Source of the DNA: Streptomyces amritsarensis
GTDB taxonomy: Bacteria; Actinomycetota; Actinomycetes; Streptomycetales; Streptomycetaceae
NCBI RefSeq assembly: GCF_001953875.1
Contig: NZ_MQUR01000002.1
Location: 113,422-177,421, forward strand
Direction of reading: 5' to 3'
DNA length: 64,000 bases
Made by a program: the position numbers and the translations under genes. Shown piece after piece: positions 32,108 through 41,000 of this stretch. Below the pieces are notes generated by a model, which saw nothing but the letters and a program-made list of their open reading frames with translations, was not told the DNA's origin and made no database searches. Each line of letters begins with the position of its first letter. The first letter of the stretch is position 1.

Positions 32108-33949
32108 TCACGCCGGGTCGTAGGACTCCTCGTACAGGCCGTCGATCAGCGCGCCGTACTTGTCGCGGACCACCCGGCGGCGCAGCTTGAGGGAGGGCGT
32201 GAGCTCGCCCGTGTCGGGTCCCCACTCCTGCGCCAGCAGCCGGTAGCGCTTGATCTGCTCGGTCCGGTTGAGCCGCGCGTTGGCCGCCTCGACCGCTCGG
32301 GCGACCTCCTCCCTGACGGCGGGGTGTTCGGCGAGCGCGGCGACGGAGTCCGCCTCGATGCCCCGGGCGGCCGCCCAGACCGGGGCCAGCTCGGCGTCCA
32401 GGACGAGCAGGGCGACGAGGTAGGAGCGGCCGTCGCCGTGGACCAGCGCCTGGCCGATGAGGGGGTGCTCCTTGACCGTGTTCTCCACCAGCGCGGGCGA
32501 GACGTTCTTCCCGTTGGACGTGATGATCAGTTCCTTCTTGCGGTCGGTGATCCAGAGGAAGCCGTCCTCGTCGATCCGGCCGACGTCCCCCGTGGGGAAC
32601 CAGCCCTCCGCGTCGGAGGCGCTCTCCACCGAGCCGTCCGGCCGCAGGTAGCCGCCGAAGACGGTCGCACCGCGCGTGAAGACCTCGCCGTCCTCGGCGA
32701 TCCGCAGCTCCAGCCCTTCGATGGGGCGGCCCACCGAGCCCAGCCGGAAGCCGTCGGCGCTGTTGAGCGTGCACACGCCCGCCGTCTCGGTGAGCCCCCA
32801 GGCGTCCATGATCGTGATGCCCCAGCCGGCCCAGAAGCGGACGACGTCGATGGGCATGGGTGCGGTGGCGCTGGCCGTCCAGGCGAGCCGGTCCATGCCC
32901 GCCAGATGCAGCAGCGGGTCCAGTGTCCGCTCCTTGGCCGAGGCGTACGCGGCTTCGAGCTCGGCGGGCACCTCCTCGCCCCGCTCGTGGTGGCCGGCCC
33001 GGGCGCGGGCGAGGTCGTTGGCGGCCTCTATGGCCTTCCTCTGGTCCTCGGGGAGCTGCGCGAGGACCGCGCGGACGGAGGCGGCGAGCTTCTCCCACAC
33101 CCGCGGCACCCCGAAGAACTGCACCGGGCGCAGTTCGCGGACGGCCGCCGAGACGGCGGTGGGATCGGCGCACAGCATGACGTGCGAGGCCCGCAGCAGG
33201 GGCAGGTAGATGCCGAGGACCCGCTCGGCGATGTGCGCGAAGGGCAGGTAGCAGATGTGCTCGGCGTGTTCGGGGAGGTCCACGCGGCGGTCGAGGCGGA
33301 CCGCCTGGAGGATCAGGTTGCGGTGGGTCAGGCGCACGCCCTTGGGGTCGCCGGTGGTCCCGGAGGTGTAGACGACGGTGAGCGGGTCCTCGGGACGGGT
33401 CTCCTGCCAGGCCTTCTCGAAGGCGTCGGCGCGGTGGGTCCGGGCGCCGCCCGCGTAGAGGGACGCGTACGTGCCGTGCCGGCCCGCCTCGGCGGCCTCG
33501 GCGACGACCAGGCGTTGCAGGGGGACGTCGGCGGCGGCCAGCAGCGGCTCCCACCGGACGAGTTCGCGGGCGCCCTCCACGACGGCGACCCGGGCTCGGC
33601 TGTGGCGGGCGATGTGCGCGATCTGCTCGGGCGCGGAGGTCCCGTACACGGTGACGGGTACGGCGCCGAGGTGGAAGAGGGCGAGGTCGCTGAGCCAGTG
33701 CTCGGGGCGGTTGCCCATCATCAGCAGGACGTGCTCGCCGCGCTCGACGCCGAGGGCGGCGTAGCCGGAGGCGAGGACGGCGACCTTGTGGCGGACCTCG
33801 CTCCAGGTGAGCGTCGTCCAGCCGGCCGCGTCGGGCCCGGCGCGCCAGGAGAGGGCGGGGAGGTCCCCGTACTCGGCGGCGTTGCGGGCCAGCAGGGCGG
33901 AGAAGGTGATCTCTTCGGGTCGTCCGGGCAGTCGCAGGTTCGTGGTCAT
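32108..33949 (-). CDS. Long-chain acyl-CoA synthetase (AMP-binding)
   Basis: A 613-residue ANL-superfamily adenylating enzyme. It has the AMP-binding P-loop VVYTSGTTGDPKG (about residue 192 on), AWGLTETAGVC, and YLRPDGSV then WFPTGDVGRIDEDGF with the C-terminal hinge DRKKELIITSNGKNVSP. The length and the LPFAHIAERV segment match long-chain fatty-acyl-CoA ligases (FadD15/FAA type), activating fatty acids for beta-oxidation or lipid synthesis. ATG at 33947-33949. It is divergent from a MerR gene, its probable regulator. Confidence 0.93.
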   Translation of the reverse strand: MTTNLRLPGRPEEITFSALLARNAAEYGDLPALSWRAGPDAAGWTTLTWSEVRHKVAVLASGYAALGVERGEHVLLMMGNRPEHWLSDLALFHLGAVPVTVYGTSAPEQIAHIARHSRARVAVVEGARELVRWEPLLAAADVPLQRLVVAEAAEAGRHGTYASLYAGGARTHRADAFEKAWQETRPEDPLTVVYTSGTTGDPKGVRLTHRNLILQAVRLDRRVDLPEHAEHICYLPFAHIAERVLGIYLPLLRASHVMLCADPTAVSAAVRELRPVQFFGVPRVWEKLAASVRAVLAQLPEDQRKAIEAANDLARARAGHHERGEEVPAELEAAYASAKERTLDPLLHLAGMDRLAWTASATAPMPIDVVRFWAGWGITIMDAWGLTETAGVCTLNSADGFRLGSVGRPIEGLELRIAEDGEVFTRGATVFGGYLRPDGSVESASDAEGWFPTGDVGRIDEDGFLWITDRKKELIITSNGKNVSPALVENTVKEHPLIGQALVHGDGRSYLVALLVLDAELAPVWAAARGIEADSVAALAEHPAVREEVARAVEAANARLNRTEQIKRYRLLAQEWGPDTGELTPSLKLRRRVVRDKYGALIDGLYEESYDPA

Positions 33950-33983
33950 GGGCAGCTCCTGGCCGTTTCACATCGTTGGTGCG

Positions 33984-33996
33984 ACAGCAATACTGT
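33984..33996. promoter_or_regulatory. Candidate MerR operator
   Basis: In the 85-bp gap between the acyl-CoA ligase and MerR genes, ACAG (33984-33987) and CTGT (33993-33996) flank CAATA as a short dyad in an AT-richer patch. MerR proteins bind such dyads within the promoter spacer. The arms are short, so this is tentative. Confidence 0.4.
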
Positions 33997-34034
33997 TGAA
34001 CCCAAGCTGTGGAGCAGAGAGCGAGGCGCAGACG

Positions 34035-34763
34035 ATGGCCGACCAGGCACCCGAGCCGATGCTCACCGTCGACGAGCTGGCGGCCAGGGCGGGCGTCACC
34101 GTGCGCACGGTACGGTTCTACAGCACCCGCGGACTTTTGCCCCCTCCCGTGATCGGTCCGCGTCGGGTGGGGCACTACGGGCCGGAGCACCTGTCGCGGC
34201 TGGCCCTGATCGAGGAGCTCCAGCACCAGGGCATGACCCTGTCCGCCATCGAGCGCTACCTCGACGCGCTGCCCGACGACCTGAGCGCGCACGACCTGGC
34301 GATCCACCGGGCGATGGTGGCCAGTTGGGCCCCGGACGCGGCCCGGGAGGTCTCGCGTGAGGAGTTGGAGAAGCGGGCGGGGCGGAGCCTGTCGGACACC
34401 GATGTGCGGCGGCTCACGGCCATGAACGTGCTCGCCGCCTCGGGTGACGGGTTCCGCGTGGACGTGGGGCTGCTGCGGCTCGGGGTCGCGCTGCTCGACG
34501 TGCCGATCGCGCACGGGACGATCCTGGCGGCGCGCAAGGTGCTGGTGGAGCACGCCCGGTCGGCGGCGCACGAGCTGACGGCGCTGTTCCGGGACGAAGT
34601 GTGGGGGCCGTTCACCGAGGGCGAGAGCGATCCGGAACGGGTGGAGTCGATGAAGGCGCTGTCCGCGCACATGCAGCCGATGGTGGTGCAGGCGCTGGTG
34701 ACGGCCTTCCAGCGGTCACTGCGGGAGGAGCTGCGGGCGGCGTTCGTCTCGGAGCCCGGGTGA
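34035..34763 (+). CDS. MerR family transcriptional regulator
   Basis: A 242-residue regulator with an N-terminal winged HTH of MerR type (LTVDELAARAGVTVRTVRFY, GLLPPPVIGPRRVGHY), a helix starting LIEELQHQGMTLSAIERYLD, and a longer helical C-terminal effector region. It is longer than metal-sensing MerRs and lacks clear metal-binding cysteines, so it probably senses an organic ligand, perhaps an acyl-CoA. The divergent acyl-CoA ligase is the likely target. ATG at 34035. Confidence 0.88.
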   Translation: MADQAPEPMLTVDELAARAGVTVRTVRFYSTRGLLPPPVIGPRRVGHYGPEHLSRLALIEELQHQGMTLSAIERYLDALPDDLSAHDLAIHRAMVASWAPDAAREVSREELEKRAGRSLSDTDVRRLTAMNVLAASGDGFRVDVGLLRLGVALLDVPIAHGTILAARKVLVEHARSAAHELTALFRDEVWGPFTEGESDPERVESMKALSAHMQPMVVQALVTAFQRSLREELRAAFVSEPG

Positions 34764-34912
34764 CGGTCCCGGGCGGGCACCGGGCCGGCGATGGGCCGAT
34801 TCCGGGCCGGCAAGGGGCCGGCAAGGGGTCGGCGATGGGCCGATGCCCGGTCGGCGCGGGGGCGGTGCCAGGGCGGTGCCGGGGCGGTGCCGTGGCGGTT
34901 GGACGGCGGCCG
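34764..34912. repeat. GC-rich degenerate tandem repeats after the MerR gene
   Basis: The region holds repeated GGGCCGGC-type units with GATGGGCCGAT seen twice, followed by about four GGGCGGTGCC-like units. It looks like slipped low-complexity DNA. No gene and no clear terminator. Confidence 0.6.
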
Positions 34913-35014
34913 TGACAGCCGTTCGGGTCTGCCGGACTGCGGGGGCGCGGCTACGGCGTGAGGGTGGGGGTGGGCAGGGCACAGCGACGGCCCGGCCACC
35001 GTCCGGAATGGAGC

Positions 35015-35476
35015 GTGAGCGCCGTGGCCCGCAACCGCCGTTTGATCCTGAGCCCGCCCGCCGAGGTCTGGCGCCTCCTGGCCGACGGGCACCGCTACGG
35101 GGAGTGGGTGACGGGAACCCGGGAGGTCCTCGCCGCGGACCCGCACTGGCCCGACGTGGGCGCCCGGCTGCGGGTCCGTGTCGGCGCCGGCCCGCTGACC
35201 CTCGACGACACCTGTGTCGTCCGCGTCTGCGAACCGCAGCGGCGCCTGGAGCTGGAGGCGCGTGCCGAACCCTTCGGCGCGGCCCGCATCGCCATGGACC
35301 TCGCCCCCTGGGGCGGGAACACGCTCTTCACCCTCGACTGGCATCCGCTGCGCGGTCCCGGCACCCGCATGCACGGGCTGCCGGTGGACTACCTCGTCGC
35401 CGTGCGCAACGGCATGATGCTGACCAAGCTGGCCAGGATCGCCGTGCGGGAACACCCGGTGGCCGCGCCCGCGTGA
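35015..35476 (+). CDS. SRPBCC family protein
   Basis: A 153-residue protein with the START/SRPBCC helix-grip pattern: an opening strand and LILSPPAEVWRLLADGHRYGEW, central strands LRVRVGAGPLTLDD, and a long C-terminal helix GLPVDYLVAVRNGMMLTKLA. Such proteins bind hydrophobic ligands. GTG 35015 or GTG 35024 may start it; GGAG at 35010-35013 suits the second. It is followed by the maltokinase-cap-like gene 52 bp later. Ligand unknown. Confidence 0.78.
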   Translation: MSAVARNRRLILSPPAEVWRLLADGHRYGEWVTGTREVLAADPHWPDVGARLRVRVGAGPLTLDDTCVVRVCEPQRRLELEARAEPFGAARIAMDLAPWGGNTLFTLDWHPLRGPGTRMHGLPVDYLVAVRNGMMLTKLARIAVREHPVAAPA

Positions 35477-35528
35477 CGCGGGCCGGGCCGCCCGCCAACA
35501 CCCGCGCAGCCCGGGTAGTTTACGGATC

Positions 35529-36218
35529 ATGGCAGTCATCCACCGCACCACCATGTCACCCGGCAAGCTCGAACTGATCGCCGCCTGGTTGCCGTCGAAG
35601 CCCTGGTACCGGGGCACGGACGCGCCGCTGCTCGCCAAGGCCGGCGGTTTCCGGCTCGACGACCCCGAGGGCGAGGTGGGCATCGAGTTCATGGTCGTCA
35701 CCGACACCTCGGGGGACGCCCCCGTCGCCTACCTGGTCCCGATGACCTACCGCGGGGCTCCCCTGGCATCCGCCGAGGACGGCCTGATCGGCACGTCCGA
35801 GCACGGTGTGCTGGGTCGCCGCTGGATCTACGACGGGACCCACGACGGGGTGCTGGTCGAGCAGTTGCTCGCCCTCCTGGCGGGCCGTACGACCGCCCAG
35901 GACCAGAACACGAGCGGCGCCCCCGACCCGACGGTCGAGGTCCGCAGCGAGGGGCCCGGGGTGCCGCAGGGCCTCACCGGCCCCGGGACCGTGACGGACA
36001 CCGAGGACGCGACGCTCGTCACCGTGGGCCCGGTGGCGCAGGAGGGCCCGGTGGCGCAGGAGGGCCCGGTGTCGACGCTGACCCTGTGCCGGGTGCTGCG
36101 TCCGGGACCCGCTCCCGAGGGGGACGGCGCCGCGGGACGGGTGCTGGCCGGCTGGTCCGCCCCGGACGGCTCCCGGCAGCACGGGCCGTTCGCCCACCTG
36201 GCCGCCTCCGAGCGCTGA
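35529..36218 (+). CDS. Maltokinase N-terminal cap-like (CG0192-type) protein
   Basis: A 229-residue protein with text typical of the cap-like family: MSPGKLELIAAWLPSKPWY, AYLVPMTYRGAPL, and GVLGRRWIYDGTHDGVLVEQ. The domain caps maltokinases but also occurs alone, as here, with unknown function. The C-terminal third contains an in-frame duplication (GPVAQE twice) caused by an 18-bp tandem repeat, probably recent slippage. It converges with fadB. ATG at 35529. Confidence 0.75.
   Translation: MAVIHRTTMSPGKLELIAAWLPSKPWYRGTDAPLLAKAGGFRLDDPEGEVGIEFMVVTDTSGDAPVAYLVPMTYRGAPLASAEDGLIGTSEHGVLGRRWIYDGTHDGVLVEQLLALLAGRTTAQDQNTSGAPDPTVEVRSEGPGVPQGLTGPGTVTDTEDATLVTVGPVAQEGPVAQEGPVSTLTLCRVLRPGPAPEGDGAAGRVLAGWSAPDGSRQHGPFAHLAASER
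36026..36070 (+). repeat. 18-bp tandem repeat inside the cap-like gene
   Basis: The unit GGGCCCGGTGGCGCAGGA occurs at 36026-36043 and 36044-36061 exactly, then half again to 36070. It keeps the reading frame and adds six residues per copy. Confidence 0.9.
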
Positions 36219-36229
36219 CGGACGGGTTC

Positions 36230-36260
36230 GCCCCGGGCCCCCGCGGCGGGGGGCCGGGGC
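36230..36260. terminator. Hairpin between convergent cap-like and fadB genes
   Basis: GCCCCGGGCCCCC (36230-36242) pairs with GGGGGGCCGGGGC (36248-36260) with one mismatch around a 5-nt loop. It can terminate both converging transcripts. Confidence 0.65.
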
Positions 36261-36272
36261 GTCGTCGCAGGG

Positions 36273-38444
36273 TCAGTCGGCGTACGTCTCGCCCCGCTCG
36301 GCCTTCTCCACGAGGGAGGCCGGCGGGGTGAACCGCTCGCCGTACTTCCCGGCGAGTTCGCGGGCGCGGGCCACGAAGCCGGTGAGCCCGCCCTCGTAGC
36401 CGTTGATGTACTGGAGCACGCCGCCGGTCCAGGCCGGGAAGCCGATGCCCATGATGGAGCCGATGTTGGCGTCGGCGACCGAGGTGAGGACGCCCTCGTC
36501 GAGGCAGCGGACGGTGTCCAGGGCCTCGGAGAAGAGCATCCGCTCCTTCATGTCCTCGAAGGGGATCTCGTGGCCCGGCTTGGCGAAGTGCTCGCGCAGA
36601 CCCGGCCAGATACGGGCGCGCCTGCCCGACTCGTCGTAGTCGTAGAAGCCGGCGCCGCCGCTGCGGCCGGGGCGGCCGAACTCGTCGACCATCCGGTCGA
36701 TGACGGTGTCGGCGGGGTGCTCGGTCCACGTCCGGCCCTCCGCCTCGAAGGCCTTGCGGCTCTCGTTGCGGATCTTGCGCGGCAGCGTGAGGGTGAGCTC
36801 GTCCATCAGGGAGAGGACCTTGGCCGGGTAGCCGGCCTGCGCCGCGGCCTGCTCGATCGACGCGGGCTCGACGCCCTCGCCGACCATCGCCACGCCCTCG
36901 TTGATGAACTGGCCGATGACGCGCGAGGTGAAGAAGCCGCGCGAGTCGTTGACCACGATCGGGGTCTTGTTGATCTGGCGGACCAGGTCGAAGGCGCGGG
37001 CGATGGCCTCGTCGCCGGTCTGCGCCCCCTTGATGATCTCGACGAGCGGCATCTTGTCGACGGGCGAGAAGAAGTGAAGTCCGATGAAGTCGGCGGGCCG
37101 CTCGACGCCATCGGCGAGCCCGGTGATGGGCAGCGTCGAGGTGTTGGAGCAGAGCAGGGCGTCGGGGGCGACGACGGTCTGGATCTCCTGGAACACCTTG
37201 TGCTTGAGGGCGGTGTCCTCGAAGACGGCCTCGATGACGGCGTCGCAGCCCGCGAGGTCGGCCGGGTCGGCGGTCGGGGTGATCCGGGCGAGCAGCTCGG
37301 CGCGGCCCGCCTCGGTGGTCCGGCCGCGGGACAGCGCCTTGTCGAGGAGCTTCTCGGAGTACGCCTTGCCCTTGGCGGCGGCCTCGGCGGTGACGTCCTT
37401 GAGGACCACCTCGATGCCCGCGCGGGCGCAGGAGTAGGCGATGCCGGCGCCCATCATGCCGGCGCCGAGGACGGCGACCTTGCGGACCTTCCGCGGTTCG
37501 ACGCCCTGCGGGCGGCTGCGCCCGGCGTTGACGGCCTGGAGGTCGAAGAAGAACGCCTGGATCATGTTCTTGGCGGTCTGTCCGGTGACCAGCTCGGTGA
37601 AGTAGCGGGCCTCGATGGTCAGCGCGGTCTCGAAGTCGACCTGGGAGCCCTCGACGGCGCAGGCCAGGATGTTGCGGGGCGCCGGGTACGGGGCGCCGTT
37701 CAGCTGCTTCTTCAGGTTGGCCGGGAAGGCCGGGAGGTTCGCGGCGAAGCGCGGGTTCGACGGAGTACCGCCGGGGATCTTGTAGCCGGGCACGTCCCAG
37801 GGCTGCTGCGACTGGGGGTTGGCGTCGATGAAGGCGCGGGCCTTGGCCAGCATCTCCTCGGGCGTGGCGGCCAGTTCGTGCACGAGGCCGTTGTCCAGGG
37901 CGCGCTGCGGGCTGTACTGGGTGCCCTGGAGCAGCACCTTCAGCAGTGCGTCGGCGATGCCCATGAGGCGTACGGTGCGGGTGACGCCGCCGCCGGCCGG
38001 GAGGAGGCCGAGGGTGACCTCGGGCAGGCCGATCTTGGAGCCGGGCGCGTCGAGGGCGACGCGGTGGTGGGAGGCGAGGGCGATCTCGTAACCGCCTCCC
38101 AGGGCGGCGCCGTTGACGGCCGCGACGACGGGCTTGCCGAGGGTCTCGATGCGGCGCAGGGACCGCTTGATCTCGGTGCCGGTGTCGAAGGCGAGCTGCG
38201 CGTGCTCGGGGCGCAGCCGGATCATGTCCTTGAGGTCGCCGCCCGCGAAGAAGGTCTTCTTGGCGGAGGTGTAGATGATGCCGCGGATGGAGTCCTTCTC
38301 GGCCTCGGCGCGGTCGGCGACGGCCGCGATGGAGTCCTTGAAGGCCTGGTTCATCGTGTTGGCGGACTGGCCCGGGTCGTCGAGGACCAGGGTGACGACG
38401 CCGGTCTCGTCCTGTTCCCAGCGGATCGTGGTGGACTCGCTCAT
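36273..38444 (-). CDS. fadB: Multifunctional fatty acid oxidation protein (enoyl-CoA hydratase / 3-hydroxyacyl-CoA dehydrogenase)
   Basis: A 723-residue fusion. Residues 1 to about 190 form the crotonase domain (TFFAGGDLKDM; AAVNGAALGGGYEIALA; the EVTLGLLPAGGG catalytic Glu). From about 330 there is an NAD-binding domain (VAVLGAGMMGAGIAY), then the dehydrogenase C-terminal domains (SNTSTLPIT; IGLHFFSPV; NDSRGFFTSR). It hydrates trans-2-enoyl-CoA and oxidises the 3-hydroxyacyl-CoA with NAD+. Paired with the thiolase 44 bp upstream it forms the trifunctional beta-oxidation unit. ATG at 38442-38444. Confidence 0.95.
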   Translation of the reverse strand: MSESTTIRWEQDETGVVTLVLDDPGQSANTMNQAFKDSIAAVADRAEAEKDSIRGIIYTSAKKTFFAGGDLKDMIRLRPEHAQLAFDTGTEIKRSLRRIETLGKPVVAAVNGAALGGGYEIALASHHRVALDAPGSKIGLPEVTLGLLPAGGGVTRTVRLMGIADALLKVLLQGTQYSPQRALDNGLVHELAATPEEMLAKARAFIDANPQSQQPWDVPGYKIPGGTPSNPRFAANLPAFPANLKKQLNGAPYPAPRNILACAVEGSQVDFETALTIEARYFTELVTGQTAKNMIQAFFFDLQAVNAGRSRPQGVEPRKVRKVAVLGAGMMGAGIAYSCARAGIEVVLKDVTAEAAAKGKAYSEKLLDKALSRGRTTEAGRAELLARITPTADPADLAGCDAVIEAVFEDTALKHKVFQEIQTVVAPDALLCSNTSTLPITGLADGVERPADFIGLHFFSPVDKMPLVEIIKGAQTGDEAIARAFDLVRQINKTPIVVNDSRGFFTSRVIGQFINEGVAMVGEGVEPASIEQAAAQAGYPAKVLSLMDELTLTLPRKIRNESRKAFEAEGRTWTEHPADTVIDRMVDEFGRPGRSGGAGFYDYDESGRRARIWPGLREHFAKPGHEIPFEDMKERMLFSEALDTVRCLDEGVLTSVADANIGSIMGIGFPAWTGGVLQYINGYEGGLTGFVARARELAGKYGERFTPPASLVEKAERGETYAD

Positions 38445-38488
38445 GTTCGCTACTTCCGTGTCGGAGGGGTCGGGGGGACAGGGACGGT

Positions 38489-39703
38489 TCAGAGGCGTTC
38501 GACGATGGTGGCGACGCCCATGCCGCCGCCGACGCAGAGGGTGACCAGCCCGTAGCGCTTGTCCTGGCGCTCCAGCTCGTCGACGATCGTGCCGAGGATC
38601 ATCGCGCCGGTGGCGCCGAGCGGGTGGCCCAGCGCGATGGCGCCGCCGTTGACGTTGACCTTGTCGAGGGACAGTCCCATGTCCTTGACGAAGCGCAGGA
38701 CGACGCCGGCGAAGGCCTCGTTGATCTCGACCAGGTCGATGTCGTCGATGGTCAGCCCGGCCTTGGCGAGGGCCTTGCGGGTGGCCGGGGCGGGGCCGGT
38801 GAGCATGATGGTGGGCTCGGAGCCGGAGACGGCCGCCGAGACGATCCGGGCGCGCGGGGCCAGTCCGCTGCGCTCCCCCGCCTCGCGGGAGCCGATCGCG
38901 ACGAGGGAGGCGCCGTCGACGATGCCGGAGGAGTTGCCCGCGTGGTGGACGTGGTCGATCTTCTCGATCCAGTGGTACTTCTGCAGCGCGACGGCGTCGA
39001 AGCCGCCGAGCTCGCCGATGTCCGCGAAGGACGGCTTGAGCTTGGCGAGGGTGTCGGCGGTGGTCCCCGGGCGGACGAACTCGTCGTGGTCCAGGACGGT
39101 CAGGCCGTTGCGGTCGGTGACCGGGACGACGGACTTCGCGAAGCGGCCGTCCTTGATCGCGGCGGCGGCGCGCTCCTGCGAGAGGGCCGCGTACTCGTCG
39201 ACGTCGCGCCGGGAGAAGCCCTCGATGGTGGCGATCAGGTCGGCGCCGATGCCCTGCGGTACGAAGCCGGTGTCCCAGTTGGTCATCGGGTCGGCGAACC
39301 AGGCGCCGCCGTCCGAGGCCATCGGGACGCGGGACATCGATTCCACGCCGCCGGCCAGGACCAGGTCCTCCCAGCCGGAACGGACCTTCGCGGCGGCCAG
39401 GTTGACGGCTTCCAGACCCGAGGCGCAGAACCGGTTCTCCTGTACCCCGGCGACCGTGTCCGGGAGTCCGGCGGCGATGGCCGCGATACGGGCGATGTCG
39501 GAGCCCTGGTCACCGACCGGGCCGACGACGCCGAGGACGATGTCGTCGATGGCCGCCGGGTCCAGGCCGGGGTTGCGCTCGCGCAGCGCGTCGATGAGTC
39601 CGACGACCAGGTCGATCGGCTTGGTGCCGTGCAGGGAGCCATTGGCCTTGCCGCGGCCGCGCGGGGTGCGGATCGCGTCGTATACGTAAGCTTCGGTGCT
39701 CAC
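38489..39703 (-). CDS. fadA: Acetyl-CoA C-acyltransferase (thiolase)
   Basis: A 404-residue thiolase. The nucleophilic Cys93 is in [11 protein letters not shown], and the C-terminal catalytic residues are in [16 protein letters not shown] (His) and [11 protein letters not shown] (Cys). It cleaves 3-ketoacyl-CoA with CoA to release acetyl-CoA. Immediately upstream of fadB in the same orientation, it completes the last beta-oxidation step. The start codon at 39701-39703 is GTG or ATG-like within conserved [14 protein letters not shown]. Confidence 0.95.
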   Translation of the reverse strand: MSTEAYVYDAIRTPRGRGKANGSLHGTKPIDLVVGLIDALRERNPGLDPAAIDDIVLGVVGPVGDQGSDIARIAAIAAGLPDTVAGVQENRFCASGLEAVNLAAAKVRSGWEDLVLAGGVESMSRVPMASDGGAWFADPMTNWDTGFVPQGIGADLIATIEGFSRRDVDEYAALSQERAAAAIKDGRFAKSVVPVTDRNGLTVLDHDEFVRPGTTADTLAKLKPSFADIGELGGFDAVALQKYHWIEKIDHVHHAGNSSGIVDGASLVAIGSREAGERSGLAPRARIVSAAVSGSEPTIMLTGPAPATRKALAKAGLTIDDIDLVEINEAFAGVVLRFVKDMGLSLDKVNVNGGAIALGHPLGATGAMILGTIVDELERQDKRYGLVTLCVGGGMGVATIVERL

Positions 39704-39775
39704 TGGTCAAGCCTTTCGGTGTGCTGGAAGGTCCCGGGAAGGTCCTCGGCGGGGCCGCGGGGTGGGATGAGGGGG

Positions 39776-40918
39776 TCAGCTGAGGAGGGACCGGCCGATG
39801 ATCTCCTTCATGATCTCGGTCGTGCCGCCGTAGATCGTCTGGATCCGGCCGTCGGTGAAGGCCCGCGCGACCCGGTACTCGGTCATGTAGCCGTAGCCGC
39901 CGTGGAGTTGGAGGCAGCGGTCCGCCACGCGCTTTTGCAGTTCGGTGGCCCACCACTTGGCCATCGAGGCGTGTACGTGGTCCAGTTCGCCGTTGGAGTG
40001 GTCGGTGATGCACCGGTCGAGGAAGGTCCGGGTGACGGCGACCTCGGTGGCCATCTCCGCGATCTCGAACCGGATGTGCTGGAGCTTGGACAGCGGGCGC
40101 CCGAAGGCCTCGCGCTCCTTCACGTACTGCGTGGTGATCTCCAGCAGGTGTTCGGCGGCGGCGATGCCGGCCATCGCGATGCCCATGCGCTCCTGCGCCA
40201 GGTTGGTCATCAGGTGGACGAAGGCGCCGTTCAGTTCGCCGAGCAGGTTCTCCTTCGGGACGCGCACGTCGTGGAAGAACAGCTCGGCGGTGTCCTGCGC
40301 CTTCTGGCCGATCTTGTCGAGGTTGCGGCCGCGCTCGAAGCCCTCGGCGCCGCGCTCGACGACCAGCAGCGACAGGCCGTGCGCCCCGCCCTCGGGGGTG
40401 GTCTTGGCGACCACGATCACCAGGTCGGCGAGGATGCCGTTGGAGATGAAGGTCTTGGAGCCGTTCAGCACCCAGTGGTCGCCGCGGTCCTCGGCGGTGG
40501 TCCGGATCCCCTGGAGGTCGGAGCCCGCACCCGGTTCGGTCATCGCTATGGCGGTGATGGTCTCGCCGGAGCAGAAGCCGGGCAGCCAGCGGCGCTTCTG
40601 CTCCTCGGTGGCGAGCGAGGCCAGATACGGCCCGATGATGTCGTTGTGCAGGCCGATGGCGAGTCCGGGCGTGCCCGCTCTGGTGAACTCCTCGGCGATC
40701 ACGGCGGCGTAGCGGAAGTCGGTGTTCCCGCCGCCCCCGTACTCCTCGGGGACGGCCAGCCCCAGCAGCCCCTGGCGGCCGGCGGCCCGCCACGCCTCGC
40801 GGCTGACGATGCCGTCCTTCTCCCACTGCTCGTAGTGCGGCAGCACCTCCTTGGCGAGGAAGGTGCGGACGGTCTCACGGAACGCCTCGTGGTCGGCGTC
40901 GAAGATCAGGCGCTTCAT
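39776..40918 (-). CDS. Acyl-CoA dehydrogenase
   Basis: A 380-residue flavoenzyme. It has the FAD/substrate segment AIAMTEPGAGSDLQGI, then WVLNGSKTFISNG, and the C-terminal QLHGGYGYMTEYRVARAFTD, with the terminal GGTTEIMKEIIGRSLL typical of this family. The catalytic Glu is probably in the YGGTTEI segment. It introduces the trans-2 double bond, feeding FadB. ATG at 40916-40918. Preceded by a small tandem repeat. Confidence 0.94.
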   Translation of the reverse strand: MKRLIFDADHEAFRETVRTFLAKEVLPHYEQWEKDGIVSREAWRAAGRQGLLGLAVPEEYGGGGNTDFRYAAVIAEEFTRAGTPGLAIGLHNDIIGPYLASLATEEQKRRWLPGFCSGETITAIAMTEPGAGSDLQGIRTTAEDRGDHWVLNGSKTFISNGILADLVIVVAKTTPEGGAHGLSLLVVERGAEGFERGRNLDKIGQKAQDTAELFFHDVRVPKENLLGELNGAFVHLMTNLAQERMGIAMAGIAAAEHLLEITTQYVKEREAFGRPLSKLQHIRFEIAEMATEVAVTRTFLDRCITDHSNGELDHVHASMAKWWATELQKRVADRCLQLHGGYGYMTEYRVARAFTDGRIQTIYGGTTEIMKEIIGRSLLS

Positions 40919-40919
40919 C

Positions 40920-40989
40920 GGACGGCTCGCTTCATCGCAGGACTCGCTTCATCGGGGCGGCTCGCAGCATCGGGGCGGCTCGCAGCATC
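40920..40989. repeat. Tandem repeat upstream of the acyl-CoA dehydrogenase gene
   Basis: Two exact copies of GGGGCGGCTCGCAGCATC (40954-40971 and 40972-40989), preceded by two degenerate GGACTCGCTTCATC-like units from 40920. It lies in the 82-bp spacer between the F420-type oxidoreductase and acyl-CoA dehydrogenase genes, so it alters their coupling distance. Confidence 0.85.
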
Positions 40990-41000
40990 GGAAGGGCTCC

